64,000 bases of DNA from Spodoptera frugiperda (Eukaryota; Arthropoda; Insecta; Lepidoptera; Noctuidae), in NCBI RefSeq assembly GCF_023101765.2, contig NC_064214.1, positions 10,112,001 to 10,176,000 of the forward strand, written 5' to 3'. Made by a program: the position numbers and the translations under genes. The first letter of the stretch is position 1, and each line of letters begins with the position of its first letter. The notes below the pieces were generated by a model. That model did not search any database. It was not told the DNA's origin and was given only the letters and a program-made list of their open reading frames with translations. Below are positions 25,443 to 37,267 of the stretch, in pieces.

Positions 25443-25482
25443 CTCCTAAACTTGTACTGTTACTACAGTACAAGTTTAGGAG
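25443..25482. repeat. Short perfect hairpin, 18-bp stem
   Basis: CTCCTAAACTTGTACTGT (25443-25460) and its exact complement (25465-25482) are separated by TACT. The structure is too short-looped for a typical pre-miRNA and may be a MITE remnant. Confidence 0.7.
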
Positions 25483-26115
25483 GTCATATTAATTTTAGTT
25501 AGTGCAAAGTATGTTTGGTAAAATAATTAATTATTATGTCTAAGGAGTAAGGTATACCATAACATAACCAATTAAAAAAATATTATTTTCGTCTCATTTT
25601 AGGATTTTTCCACTCTAAAAATCCCTGTAGATAATAGCCGTGTGCAAAATCTATTAAGAAAAACAAATGACAATAATAAATTCGCAATAAACTATCAATC
25701 TTCAATGTATTCTTAAATAGCACTTACATTACCCCGAACACCCCTACAAATCATTAAAACAACATTAGAGAAATAAATCTCAAAGGATTGGCACATCTTT
25801 TTATTTTTCTTTGAACGAATAAAGAGTTCGGAAAGAGCAATAAACGGAGGTGTCACATCTATCACGTAGACTGCTTGGCGACAAATGGGCTTAGACTAAT
25901 AAATGAGCAGACAGGACACACCTATGAATATTTAACAAGCTTTAGAAAATAAACATGTTTCGTGTGTTTTCGTAGTACGAACATGAGTTTTATACACTTT
26001 ACAATTTAGAATTTTTACTGTGAATGACAGGAGCAATGTTAAGTAACTTGGCTTTTTAGAGACTCGGTAACATTAATTGATATTTGATCTCAATCCTTAT
26101 ACAACCATTTTTTTT

Positions 26116-26246
26116 CTATCCAATGACTTTTCCCGCCTTGGGCGAGGCAAGAGAGAGTGTCAGACTCTTACTAAACTAAAAACCACCCCGTTCCTAATCC
26201 TGTTTTTCGAGCCGGAGCCCCGGTAACCCGCTAGTTGTCCGCAGCA
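26116..26246 (+). repeat. GACTTCTCCCGCC family copy
   Basis: CCAATGACTTTTCCCGCCTT, GAGTGTCAGACTCTTACTAA, CGAGCCGGAGCCCCGGTAAC and CGCTAGTTGTCCGCAGC show a full-length copy. Confidence 0.7.
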
Positions 26247-26754
26247 TCATCGTTCCTTACACAATTTACAAGTTTAGTAACACTTAAAGTATAGACGGAT
26301 TTACTAGTGTATGCAACTTGGCAATTGCTCAAGTAAGGTGTCAGACAGCAATCAGTTGAAACGTGTAAACCGATGAAAGCGCAAAAATTGGAATGTCACA
26401 ATGTCGAGCAACTGCATGTAACTCCGAGTTTACGACTCGTGTTCCAACTTTACGAGTTTTGTTACAAGTTTACGACATTTTTACCATATGGGACATGGGA
26501 TGTGATACAAGATTGCGGATATATGGGTATTTTTATCACCAGAACCGAAGGTATTTTGCAACAATTTTCATATTTTTATGTCTTCATTCAACTTTGCTTG
26601 AAGATTGATTACTTTATTTGTGTCGTATACGACAGGATCTAGAGCGTCTTTGAAATGGGTAAACAAATAACATTTTTGTGACGAAAAATAAATCGTCCGG
26701 TTTCAATTCGGAAGTCCTTAATTAAAGTTAAGAGTATTGAATCAGGGGTTCTTT

Positions 26755-26935
26755 TATGTAGCGGTAGGTCGAAGCCTGCCGGGTGCGGTGAATCCGCGAG
26801 GGCAGCCCGGATCACGGGCACAGGCAGTGGAGGAACACCGCGGTGGTTTTAGCCGGTAAGAGTCTGGCATACCCCCCCGTTATCCTCACGGCGTGGGAAG
26901 TCCATAAGGATTTCCATCGCGTTAGTAAAACAAAA
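26755..26935 (-). repeat. GC-rich repeat distantly related to the GACTTCTCCCGCC family
   Basis: GGTTTTAGCCGGTAAGAGTC, TGGCATACCCCCCCGTT and GCGTGGGAAGTCCA parallel the minus-strand form of the family. The upstream part (CCTGCCGGGTGCGGTGAATC) differs, so this is a separate subfamily or a relative. Confidence 0.45.
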
Positions 26936-27457
26936 GGGGTTATTTTGTACCTCATTCTACGAGTAAAAGAAGTGCAATATATATCCATTTGTCCTAATAG
27001 ATCAATTTCTAAATAGATTAACCGAAAATTCTACGCAAATCTTATAATGACTAACCGGAATATTAATCTTTATTTACTAAATAGGTTCGATAAATGTCTT
27101 CAATGGTTCACAGGCCTTAAGTAATGACTTCCCTCCCTTAATGTCAGGTATAGAGCAATCGCGGTCATGACCATGGGGTCAATCACTTCCATGAAAGAAA
27201 ATGTATTTAAAGACATCGCTTTCATATTATCTATATTTAGGGCAGGTCTAGTTTGTGGTTTGTCCGTTGTTCTTAAGATTAATGACAGTTAAACAACATT
27301 TTCTTGAATGTCAATTACCAATATGGTGTTTTTTCTCAATATGAACTTGTTTTTCCGTGTTTTTTAGAATAGATACCTTTGTCATTATAGTCTTTTAACT
27401 TTCTTGGCGTAAGTCTATTGATGGAATAGAAACAAACTATTAAGGTTTTTGAAGGGG

Positions 27458-27570
27458 AAAATCATCCAACGACTTCTCCCGCCTTGGGCGACGCGAGAGG
27501 GAATGTCAGACTCTTTTAGAATCAGAACCCCGGTAAACCCGCTAGGTAGTCCGCAGCTCCAGAGCGGGCG
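27458..27570 (+). repeat. GACTTCTCCCGCC family copy with internal deletion
   Basis: CCAACGACTTCTCCCGCCTT and GAATGTCAGACTC run into AGAACCCCGGTAAACCCGCT; the AAACCACCCCGTTCC segment is deleted. Confidence 0.65.
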
Positions 27571-27574
27571 GCAG

Positions 27575-28660
27575 CGTGTCAGGCGGTAGGTGAGGACGAT
27601 CGAATACTAGTAGTTGATCGAAACCGCTAACAGAAAGCTTCTGGAACTTTCTAATATTTCTTTTGACATTTAACTTATCAAATTGATCTCTATCACATCG
27701 ACATACGTCACATAGTTACTTAGATAATGATTAATCCATTAGTCACAGAGTATTTCGTGTTGGCAACACTTGTTTCTGCTCCATGCAATTAGGTTAGTGG
27801 TGTGACCAACGTAATCGGTCTCTTTTTCAAGATGGCGGCCGAGCTATCATTCATATTGTTTGTTTGTTTAAAGAATATGAGGGATTTTAATATTATTAAG
27901 GGTTTTCTACTGGAAGCTATCGATATATCATCCGTCTTAGCTGTCTTCTCTTATTTTGCATTATAAATATGGTTAGGTACCTACCTCAAGGTCTGTTTAT
28001 GTAATTCGCTCTATAATTTTCCTGTTTACTACCTAATTGTGTTTATAAATTGAACTTTAAGGTAGGCACTTTTAAATGACTTCATTTAGAACAAGCGTAG
28101 ATCGTATTAACGTGTGCTCAAATCTGTTTTAGTGTTTTTATGTGCCTGAAATCCAGTATTCATACATATTTATGTACTTATCGTATCTGTTACATATTCA
28201 AGAACTAGATAAAACTGATGTCATTAGAAAACCTCTTTACCTCACGCTAAAATCTCCTAATAATTGACAATACACTCAAAAAAACTAATAAAGAATATAT
28301 CTTAAACCGATACAATCTAAAAATCCTTTAAAGTTTACCAATAATGTCTTTATAGTAACACTGTTATGACACAATTTTCTTTGGCACTAAATAGTAATGA
28401 GTCTATAAAGATATAATATTTCTTACATCATACTAGACAGGGGTTTAATACGAAATACCCGTAGTAATATGATAGTCTGGGTGATCCTGTTATACGGTGT
28501 CATAAAAACCAATAGCCGTCGTTACACAGGCTCTTGTGAGAGCTCGAGACATTCTCATTTAATAACTCGAAATTTTACTCACTAAAAAGCTATGGAATTC
28601 TAGAATAATATGTGTGAAGACATCAGATTTCGTCATATAAACAACACCAAAAATTCTACA
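27575..28660. other. No feature recognised
   Basis: AT-rich DNA with no repeat family, exon or structured element that I could identify. Confidence 0.4.
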
Positions 28661-28666
28661 TTTTTG

Positions 28667-28735
28667 TTATGGTATAAGCCGATAAACTAGAAGTCGGATC
28701 ACCTGTTGGTAAGCAATCGGCGCATCCCATTTATC
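28667..28735 (+). repeat. Fragment of the CCGGTAAACGAGCAGAT family
   Basis: GGTATAAGCCGATAAACTAG, followed by CGGATCACCTG(T)TGGTAAGCAATCG, matches only the first 60-70 bp of the family. Confidence 0.5.
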
Positions 28736-28854
28736 ATTAACTTCTACAAGTTTCTAACAAAGTCTTACTAAATTAACTAATATGCGATAGTAGAGGCTAC
28801 CTACTAGGTAAGTTGCGCTGTGCTGTGCTACTACTCGGTAGTCGACATCGCCGC

Positions 28855-28972
28855 GTCTGCGCACGCTGCTCATGATGAAGAGTCCCTCTGTGACTCGAAA
28901 CTAGTAGAGCGTTTCTCCACCAAATAACGAAGTAAACCGTGATTTTTAGTTCATTTAGTATGTCTCGAGTCT
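28855..28972. repeat. Partial copy of the ACTAGTTTCGAG family
   Basis: CTCTGTGACTCGAAACTAGT, AAACCGTGATTTTTAGTTCA and TTTAGTATGTCTCGAG match 19.2 kb, with the loop inverted relative to the ends. Confidence 0.6.
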
Positions 28973-29528
28973 TACTACTTACTCATAGTCAACTGTGACT
29001 AACCAGTGCGAATTGAATGCCAGCATTTTCCGCGCGAATGAAAAGTTACTTACCCATATAAGGTAACACCTTCAACCATACTTTAGTTATAAATAAAGAA
29101 ACACATACATAATGTTACTAAGAAATATCGCAAACTGACATTTACCTCTATACAAGTAGTGCTGCGTGCAACTTATATATATTCTTTGGCTCCATTTATT
29201 TCTATAAATAATTTAATATAATTACTGGTACCACAATAATAATACAATCGCTTTGTGTTAAGTTTGTTCCATTTCTTAGTACTTATGATTCATTATTATT
29301 TTTATTTCTACCAATGCCTTAACATTAACTGTTGTGGTCGCTTGCATCAGTATCCAATTTTATGTCCCCGCTTCAATGACATTTACTCAATCAGTAGGTC
29401 AAGTTTTCCGAATACATTTGTTCAAAAAGCTCGACTAGTTTCAAACCACACTGGGACTCACAATCATGTAACGTGTTCGTGGTGAATAACACGCATGCAT
29501 CGTCATTAGACCAACTTTTTCTGAACAA

Positions 29529-29765
29529 TTTGGCTACACGGTTGGCGCGGTGGCTGGGCAACTGGTTGCCGCACAACGTGCGTAGCGGGATCGATTCCCG
29601 CACGGAGCAACTCTTTGTTTGATTCAAAATTATTGTTTCGGGTCTGGGTATCATGTACGTCTGAAATTGTATGTTTGTAAACGCAATCTCGACACAGGAG
29701 AACGTTCTAGAGAAGGGAAAAGTTTTGTTTTTAAAAAAGGGAAAAAGTTTCCATGAGAAAGTCGT
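29529..29765 (+). mobile_element. tRNA-derived SINE, GGCGCGGTGGCTGGGCAACTGG family
   Basis: The A-box-like head GGTTGGCGCGGTGGCTGGGC and the B box GGGATCGATTCCCGCAC are followed by CGGAGCAACTCTTTG, TTGTTTCGGGTCTGG and GTATGTTTGTAAACGCAA. It is not a functional tRNA: no cloverleaf with a matched acceptor stem closes here. Confidence 0.75.
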
Positions 29766-30167
29766 ATTTTTAAACAAAAGAGAACTAAATCCACTATCAA
29801 ATGTTCACTAGTCACCATGTAACTAATTGACTAATAAAATCAGTAACGAATGCATAAAAACCTCAGTAAACAGGTGTACCTACGATGTCGAACTTTATAA
29901 ATAAATCCATTTCATATACTCAGAGATAATTTCGTTTTGGAAGTACGTGGATCGATACAGTGGCGTGTGTCACGCAACTAGTGTTGTGTGCTTGTAGACA
30001 GCTCGTATCCGACATTTTGTATTCATAACATCGGATAGCCGCAGTCCGTTGTAAAGATATCCGAAACTGTTCACTAGTGGGCTGTTAGATAGATAGATAT
30101 AGACCTTATTGTACACCACGAAGGTAATTTTACAATTAACAAAGTATACCTAAGAAGAGTACAAGGG

Positions 30168-30435
30168 CGGTTTTTTTTATACCACGACGGTGGCAAGAAA
30201 GCACACGGCCCACCTGATGGTAAGCGGTTACCGTGGCCTATGTACGCTTGCAACACTTGGGGCATTACATGCGCTTTGCCGACCCTTAAGAAACCTTCCT
30301 AATTTACTTCCTTCTGGAATTACCCCATATTGTAACCTACTGGGAAAACCTCAGCAGGGAGTTCATTCATCAGTAAGTGTTGATTTTACTTCAAAAACAC
30401 GCTTATACGCAATACACGCTTCATCATAGATTAAC
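30168..30435 (+). repeat. Interspersed repeat, TATACCACGACGGTGGCAA family
   Basis: TATACCACGACGGTGGCAAG, CACCTGATGGTAAGCGGTTA, CCGTGGCCTATGTACGC and GGGGCATTACATGCGCTTTG form a sequence type common in lepidopteran genomes. The 79-codon open frame inside (30190-30429) belongs to the repeat. Confidence 0.55.
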
Positions 30436-31354
30436 CTTCTCTAGATATTTATTTGTCGTTCTATATTTTCGGAAGAAAGAAAGGAAAACGTAAAAAGAAA
30501 CGTGTTGTTAATGTTGTCTACACATGTCTCATCCTGTCGCGTTAAGCAGTAAGCGACCCTTTTCTATAAAAAACTAGATATTGTATATAAACGGATTTAG
30601 TTTTACGAGGCCGGCACGTCACTACTAACATCATTGGACACACCGTGGAAGCTCTAATAATTTACGCGCGTGTCCTCTTCAATTTTTGTGTTAACACATT
30701 TCTCTAATGTTTTGTGAAAATTGTTTTTTAGTTTGTGATATTCGGTGCCATTTTTGTTGAAGGTTTTTTATAGTGCGTCATTTTGTTGTACTTATTGTGT
30801 TTTTTTAAATGCAGAATAGGATTAGTCTACGTTTTTTCCACTAAAATCTGCTCTCAGTTTTTGAAGTTTCAACAAGCACAAATTTCAAGTCCGTACTGCT
30901 AATTCAAAATCCACAAATCAAGTAATCTTTGTCCGATCTAGAATCTAGATTGTACTAAAATGCACGATAAACATTTATCAACTGAACTAAAAGCTGAACT
31001 TCATAACAAAAAAGCCTCACCGAAAAAAGATCTCTAAAATACACCAACAAAACAAGTAATAATAAATCATATTGCATGAATAATAAGAATGAAATTTGGG
31101 TACTGATACGTCGAACAGAAAGGCCTGTAATACCGAAATAATATCTTTATGCTAGGGACGCTAATGGAATACAAAACGAGTACAAAATAATACACTACGC
31201 ATATTTGTCTCATGTTCTATTATTCATGAACAAATTATGAGAAAGGAAATTCTCTTTATTGATTGTGTCCTTTATGAAAAAAGTATTGTGGAAAGTTTAT
31301 GTTGGAGGTGGAACAATGTTAAAACGAGCTTCAGTTTAAGTGACCCAATTACCC

Positions 31355-31556
31355 CCCTTCCCAATCTTCCCAATCCCTGATTCCACAACAACCCTTAAAT
31401 TCCTAATCCCCAAAATGGCAGGCAAACCTATTTGTAACGCCTCTGGTCACAGCCTCTGGTGTTTCAAGCGTCTATGGACGGCGGCGGTTGCTTACCATCA
31501 GGATCACTAGACGGATCCCCGTCTGCTAGTTTAAACTAGCCTATTCCATAAAAAAG
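31355..31556 (-). repeat. Interspersed repeat, CCGGTAAACGAGCAGAT family
   Basis: Minus copy with CCCAATCTTCCCAATCCCTG, CAACAACCCTTAAATTCC, GGCAGGCAAACC and a duplicated CCTCTGGT(C)...CCTCTGGTGTTTCAAG, then TTGCTTACCATCAGG. Confidence 0.65.
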
Positions 31557-32595
31557 TGGAGAAATAAGACTAATTTTCTTATGATTTTTATTAAGAAGCA
31601 CCTCCATTGCTTGCTATAATCTTTACATTTGGTAGGGTTTTAGGGATCACCATCAAAAGTTTAGAAGACAGTGCTGACCATGTCTCAGTGCACAAGAATC
31701 CAAAACTATTACATTTTAGAGGAATCAAAGGGGGATTTGTTACTAAACTTATCAGAATGCAACACAAACTGAATGAGTAAATAACCTGGTAGTTTATACA
31801 GACTTTAAATAAACAAATGCACCCTTCCGTACATACGTAACTACATACTCGCATACGTCAACCAGTATCAAATAAATACATACGTAGTGTACACTGCAGG
31901 GATCCAGCTACGCAAGCGTATCACAGCTCCTGTGTGTCCTTGGCCTAAGGGAGTGTTAAGGACACACGGCACTTGCAATACAAAATAATAAATGTCAGTA
32001 CTGCGACTGTCATGGACAAACTTTCTGAATCATTCATGCCTCAAAAGTTATTACAGAAAAAGTATATTATATACATTTTCTCTCGTAAATTGTGTACCTT
32101 ACCTACCAAGTTTTGTGATGAAACTTAGTCCTTTGTTGTAAAAGTTAATACTTAATCTCATTTTAACAGCGTCCTTATTTTGTTGACATAAAGTTGTTTT
32201 TTTTTCGAGTTTTCACTGATGTACGGTTGATACGAGTATGTTCGGTCATGAGCTGAGAATAGAATGTTTCGACTGTTCCCTGTAATATATTATTCAAACG
32301 CTATTCCTCGTTGTCAATAAGCATCAAATATTTACAAAACAATTATGTTCTATTAGCTATCGAAAATATCAAAATGTACTAACATGAAACAGAGGTTGAT
32401 TGTTATTCAAATTGCTATTCAATTGTGTTTCTACTTCCAAAAATATCGTAGTCGTAGATAATAGTGGGTTTGGTATATAGAGGTAATATTATTTGTGTCA
32501 CTAAGCAGATTACCTATATAGATACAGTGTAGCTTTTGTCGAAATCGGTTGAGCAATTTATTAAAATATATTAGTAATATGAGCAATTTTTTTTT

Positions 32596-32770
32596 AGGAA
32601 TTTAAGGGTTGTTGGGAAATCGGGGATTGGAAAGATTGGGAAGGGGGGTAATTGGGCATCCGGTAACCTCACTCACACAACGAAAACGTTGTTTCACGTC
32701 GGTTTTCTGTGAGGCCGTGGTATCACTCCGACTGAGCCAGCCCATTCGTGGCGAAGCATGGAGCAATACT
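32596..32770 (+). repeat. Interspersed repeat, CCGGTAAACGAGCAGAT family (3' half)
   Basis: GGAATTTAAGGGTTGTTGGG, ATTGGGAAGGGGGGTAATTG, CACGTCGGTTTTCTGTGAGG and TATCACTCCGAC...AGCCAG match the downstream half. The first half is absent. Confidence 0.7.
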
Positions 32771-33307
32771 TATGTACGTGGATAAGTGTAACTTAAGCGA
32801 CGCTCGAATAAATCCATGTTATGATTTTATGCAACTTTAATATCTGCGAGCTGTTTAAGTGTCAAGCATCATGCACAAGATAAAACTAGGTCATGTCAGG
32901 AGCTAACCATAAAATGACAAGCTGGGACATAAGCTCTATCATTTTCCACTAAACATTTATTCTATGTAAAAACCAATTTAATAAAAAAGTCTCGCCGCTC
33001 CAAATATCGTAGATTTAATACAAAATTGAACAAAGGAAATATTTGAGACGAGAGATTTTCTGATTCGGCGAAAAGGAAAAAATGGTTCGGATTTCTTATA
33101 GTTTTCGAATAGACATCAATGTTTGCTCACTGGCCGATGTACTTTAGTAGTATTGCCTACAAATCCTACACACGACCCTAAATGTTTTTCTTAAACATCT
33201 TCGGAGTTGGTACGAATTTGATTTATGTACCTATTCTTGTAGTTCCGATATTGCAAGACCTCTTTTATTTTTTCCTTTTAGGAATAGTGCTTCATAGCTA
33301 GAATAGT

Positions 33308-33482
33308 GCTTTTATCCCTAAAGGGGTAGGCAGAGGTGAACATTACGGCACGTGATGCCAATGTATAATGTACCCCTCTCCCCCTTTCACCACTTGTTTA
33401 ATACTGAACATTTTTCGAAAAACCGAAAAATGCCCAGCAATACTTTGCCCGACAGTCGCTCTCGCGACCACTCGACTAACAA
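33308..33482 (-). mobile_element. tRNA-derived SINE with internal deletion
   Basis: The 3' end TTATCCCTAAAGGGGTAGGC, part of the body, then CGAAAAACCGAAAAATGCCC and the head GCGACCACTCGACTAACAAA. The B box is deleted between CCCGA and CAGTCGC. Confidence 0.65.
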
Positions 33483-33888
33483 ACCAATCGTTGTAATAAA
33501 GCCTTATATTATTAAAAGATTTCAATCTTCTTTATGGTCCCCATTACTGTCAACGTTACAAAAGATAATAGCTTCTAAATCACAATATCAACAAGGGCCC
33601 GTGTTTTACAGCAGCCGACGACAAGTTTCGCTAAGTTTCGACAAAACTTTCGCTATCTCGCGTCCACGGGAAATGGGGACCGGGGGATTTTTCCAAGTTA
33701 TTGACTAAAACTTGTTCAGTTATGAAAGTAACCTTAATTATATTGACATTGGGATTGGGACAACTTCTTTAAAGCTTGCCATTGTCACAAATGAGTTTTG
33801 TCTGAGCTGAGAACTTTTTTTTTAATTTTCTTGCACTTTATGAGCTTGGTTGAGATTTAAAGATGATTTTTCTCTCTTAATACATATC

Positions 33889-34040
33889 GGCTTACTCACG
33901 TAACTGTTTGACGAGGAACTCGACTAGTTTCTAGCCATGCTAGAGGCTCATATTCATGAGCAGCATTCCGAGATACACGACGCGGCGATTGTGAGTAAGC
34001 CGATAACATAATAATTATTTACGTATGTTTCACGAAAGTT
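33889..34040. repeat. Fold-back repeat, GAGGAACTCGACTAGTTTC subfamily
   Basis: CGGCTTACTCAC (33889-33900) is inverted at 33993-34004. Inside are TTTGACGAGGAACTCGACTA and GCCATGCTAGAGGCTCATAT. It is followed by a GTATGTTTCACGAAAGTTAT tail. Confidence 0.65.
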
Positions 34041-34931
34041 ATAATAAAATTATCTTGTATTGTGTTTGCTTGTCTTCATCGACAGTGACTATACAATAAT
34101 CATCTTTGATTTTCAAAACTTAACGCTTGTCTCCAATTCTCCATCAAGCATAAACGTCGACTTGAGTTTCAAAGTCTCACTTGGTCCAATTAACAAAATA
34201 TTGTTCTTAATTATCTCCTCGCGGTCGATGACCCTCGGCTTGCTAGGGCTGTGCCGTAATGATCCATTGTTGGGAACTGTTCCGAGTCGAATGTGTGCTC
34301 GAATGAGTTTGTGCGTATCGAGATAACGATTGTTTATCGATAACAAGGTGACTTCGAGCGTGGAGCGTAGAAAACTTGGAGTGGATTTGGCGAACTTTTA
34401 ATTGTGAGGGAGTTCTTTTGGAAAGAAGGACCGTGAAAATAGTAACGACCATTATTATTATTATTTAGCTAAATAATGACGTATAGAAAAGTTTTGATGT
34501 GCTGAAAATGGCTGAAATACAAAGAATGAAAGCGTTGTTTATGAATTGACTCCATAAATCTGACTAAAAGGGTGCGATAACCTCGCAGTGTTGATTTCCG
34601 TAATAATTCATCTTTGTACATCGTTAATGATGGGCTCGTCTGCCGGGACCTGAAGGGATCGCTTAATGAGTCGTTTTATATAAAAGATCTTTTCAGTACT
34701 ATGTTGTTTGGTTGACCTTTTTTTTTAAATTAATGAACTTTTGCAAAAGTTGATGTCGAAAAGATAGCGTATTTATTTAAAGGAATGGTTTTAATCTGCA
34801 GAACATACTTAAAACATTGCTTGTGAAACAAACATTTTGAGTTTTTACTAAATATTGTGGAACGTACACAGTTTTTGTCAATGTGAATCTGATACAATAA
34901 TATTGGTACCATTGTAGTCATTAATTTAGTG

Positions 34932-35045
34932 CCCTAGTATGAGTTTGCTTTACATTTAAAGTAACCAAAACGAGAGCGCGTTCGGCGCTCTGATTGGCCG
35001 GCTCGAATAAACCAACCAATCAGAGCACCAGTCGCGCTCTAAGGG
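34932..35045. repeat. Fold-back MITE copy (CCCTTAGTA family), right arm shortened
   Basis: The left end CCCTAGTATGAGTTTGC and full core are present. The right arm jumps from GTCGCGCTCT to AAGGG, so an internal deletion removed most of the right terminal arm. Confidence 0.7.
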
Positions 35046-35284
35046 TACTGACTAAACACAACGCGAGTGACTAATTTCCCTCACACTAAATTACAACAAC
35101 CACTTACAGTTTACTCAAAATGTGTGGAATGTCATAGAACATAGATGATAAAGGATATTTTGAAAACAATGGACACAGGTGTTTGGCTTCATAATAACTT
35201 TAACAAAGAAGTAACTATAGACGATACACATAAATGACACGTGCAGTACCTACTCCGTTGAAAGTTTAGTTTTCCGATAACCGT

Positions 35285-35310
35285 ACCCTTAGTATGAGTT
35301 TGCTTTACTA
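35285..35310. repeat. Solo terminus of the fold-back MITE family
   Basis: Only the left terminus CCCTTAGTATGAGTTTGCTT is present, followed by a short (ACGA)n run. The rest of the element is missing. Confidence 0.6.
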
Positions 35311-35349
35311 CGAACGAACGAACGAAAGCTTACCAGAAACAATTATTAC

Positions 35350-35515
35350 GCACTAGCTTCTGCCAGCGGCTTCGCTCGGGTTCCCGTGGGATAAAAAGTA
35401 TCCTAATCCAAAGTCTGCTCATACACTGACTGTACACAAAATTTCCTCAAAATCCGTACAGTAGTTTCAGCGTGATTGGCGGACAAACATTTATAATACT
35501 AGTGTGATAGTGTGA
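35350..35515. mobile_element. Short interspersed element, CTAGCTTCTGCCAGCGGCTT type
   Basis: It starts ACTAGCTTCTGCCAGCGGCT, passes CCCGTGGGATAAAAAGTATC and CAAAATCCGTACAGTAGTTT, and ends near TTTATAATACTAGT. Shared order and motifs with 53339-53508 define the family. Confidence 0.6.
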
Positions 35516-35996
35516 GTACATTTTCAGAATTATATGTGTTTTGAAGATGATCATGAAGATGTTTGTTTATTTATTTTATGAAGATGTTGGTCTTTGCAAT
35601 CTGATATAGCTAACGAAACATCTACAGGAAGATTCATTGAGTACAATTTTCATTATCATTCAGTAAAGTTTCCTTTGGTTCAGCTAAATAACAACAAAAC
35701 CAAATTAAAGTTTTCCCCAAGGTCCCTGACCTCGGTATGTGGGTGATCTATGATTCTACAATATTTTGTTACCTCCTGTAAGAGGCTTATCACCGTGGTT
35801 ACCGCCTACATCAGATTTCCATATTTTCAAAATAATTAGCAGTATACATAGAAGTGTGTAGGTACCTATATACAGATTTCAAAATAATTATGAGCGTGTG
35901 TAGGTATATACAGAAAATAATTAGTATGAGGCTGTTGTTAACGAAGTGGTTTTTTATTTAAAACTAGACAGGTATTTGACCGTGATCTCACCTCTA

Positions 35997-36152
35997 CCCT
36001 TAGTATGAGTTTGATTTACATTTAAAGTAATCGAAAACGCACTGGTTACGCCTCTGATGTTTCAAGTGTCCGTGGACGGCGGCATGCTTACCATCAGGTG
36101 ATACGTCTGCTCGTTTACCGGCTTCCATAAAAAAGCGCGTTCGGTGTTCTGA
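35997..36152. repeat. Fold-back MITE interrupted by another repeat
   Basis: The left terminus CCCTTAGTATGAGTTTGATT runs to TAATCGAAAACG at about 36039. The element appears to resume with GCGCGTTCGGTGTTCTGA at 36135-36152. The 95 bp between are a minus-strand copy of the TTACCGGCTT repeat. Confidence 0.65.
36039..36134 (-). repeat. Family copy inserted in a fold-back MITE
   Basis: CACTGGTTACGCCTCTGATG, GTTTCAAGTGTCCGTGGACG and TCTGCTCGTTTACCGGCTTC are the minus-strand signature. Its boundaries coincide with the interruption in the MITE. Confidence 0.6.
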
Positions 36153-36303
36153 ATCTTCCGATTCCCCAAAAACCCTAAATTCCTCAACCCCAAAAGGCCA
36201 ACAACGCACTTGTAACGCCTCTGGTGTGTCGGGTGTCCATGGGCGGCGGTGATTGTTACCATCAGGTGAACCGTCAGCTCGTTTACCGGCTTATAACATA
36301 AAC
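36152..36303 (-). repeat. Second, adjacent copy of the CCGGTAAACGAGCAGAT family
   Basis: CTTCCGATTCCCCAAAAACC, AGGCCAACAACGCACTTGTA, GGGTGTCCATGGGCGG and GTCAGCTCGTTTACCGGCTT lie in the same orientation as the copy before it. Confidence 0.65.
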
Positions 36304-36674
36304 AAAATAAATTAGGTATGTTTAAAAACTACTCATTTAACATTTCGAAACGTGAAAGGTATGAATGAAATCTAATTACAAACCATCCTTTTTATTATAA
36401 CTCAGTAAATAAAAGTTTAATTTGCTCACGGAACCACGTTTTCATATGAATTTGAAATCCTGATTGCAGTTGAATATAAAATGAAACTGGCGTAGTTGTA
36501 ATGAATGCGTTGGTTAGTCGCTTGTGGACTATAAAAGTAACTCATACTTTATACTGCACCACCGTGGCAGTAGCCGGTAGCAATGTAATAGTTTTAATAT
36601 TATACCGACGGAACTAACGCTAGAATTTAAATATGCACTAGAAAATGTACATATTGCTTTGTGATAACTATATG

Positions 36675-36860
36675 TAATTGAATTAACTGTTTGACGAGGA
36701 ACTCGACTAGTTTCAAGCCAGCGCGAAAATCTCCGCATTGTGTGCTGCCCATGAATATGAGCCTCTAGCATGGCTTGAAACTAGTCGAGTTCCTCGTCAA
36801 ATAATTACGGGAGGAAGCCGATAACGTTTAATTAGTATGTCTCACAAAAATTATGATAAA
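36675..36860. repeat. Fold-back repeat with perfect 31-bp arms
   Basis: 36690-36720 (TTTGACGAGGAACTCG...) is perfectly inverted at 36771-36801 around a 50-bp loop. The tail TTTAATTAGTATGTCTCACA ties it to the copies at 19.2 and 34.0 kb. Confidence 0.75.
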
Positions 36861-36887
36861 ATTTTTAAACTTTTTAACTTTTTAAAA

Positions 36888-36972
36888 GGCCAGCACCGCA
36901 CCTGCGGGTGTCCCTAGGCGGCGCTGATCGCTTACCATCAAGTGACCCATCGTTTGCCTGCTATTCCATAAA
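36888..36972 (-). repeat. Fragment of the CCGGTAAACGAGCAGAT family
   Basis: AAAAGGCCAGCACCGCACCT, GGGTGTCCCTAGGCGG and GCTTACCATCAAGTGACCCA show a shortened minus copy. Confidence 0.5.
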
Positions 36973-37110
36973 AGGGAATCTTTTCATTTTCTTCAACGCA
37001 TAGGCTGTTTACCTATATTTCTGTTAAGAGTAGAGTTGGTGCAAATATACCCAATTACTCATTTTTCGAAAACTTTTAGGCGCCGTGCTGCTGCAAAAAA
37101 CATAGTATAC

Positions 37111-37267
37111 AACAGAACAGAAACTCTGTTAAACAGAATTCAGGTTTTCGTTCCTAGAAAAACTCGAAAAATTACGCTGAAAGTTTCAGTAGTACCTATA
37201 CAACAGAACAGAAACCGTACTATTCATATTCTTTGAAAAACTGGAAAACTGACGCTGAAAGTTTCAG
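37111..37267. repeat. Two-copy ~91-bp tandem duplication
   Basis: AACAGAACAGAAAC begins at 37111 and 37202, and both copies end CTGAAAGTTTCAG. The second copy is shorter by internal deletion. The open frame through it is not a recognisable protein. Confidence 0.6.

Noticed and set aside
29529..29620. Apparent tRNA gene with A and B boxes
   Set aside because: The same head recurs with a common downstream body at 55.2, 44.2, 43.0 and 62.5 kb, so it is a SINE; no acceptor stem closes a cloverleaf.
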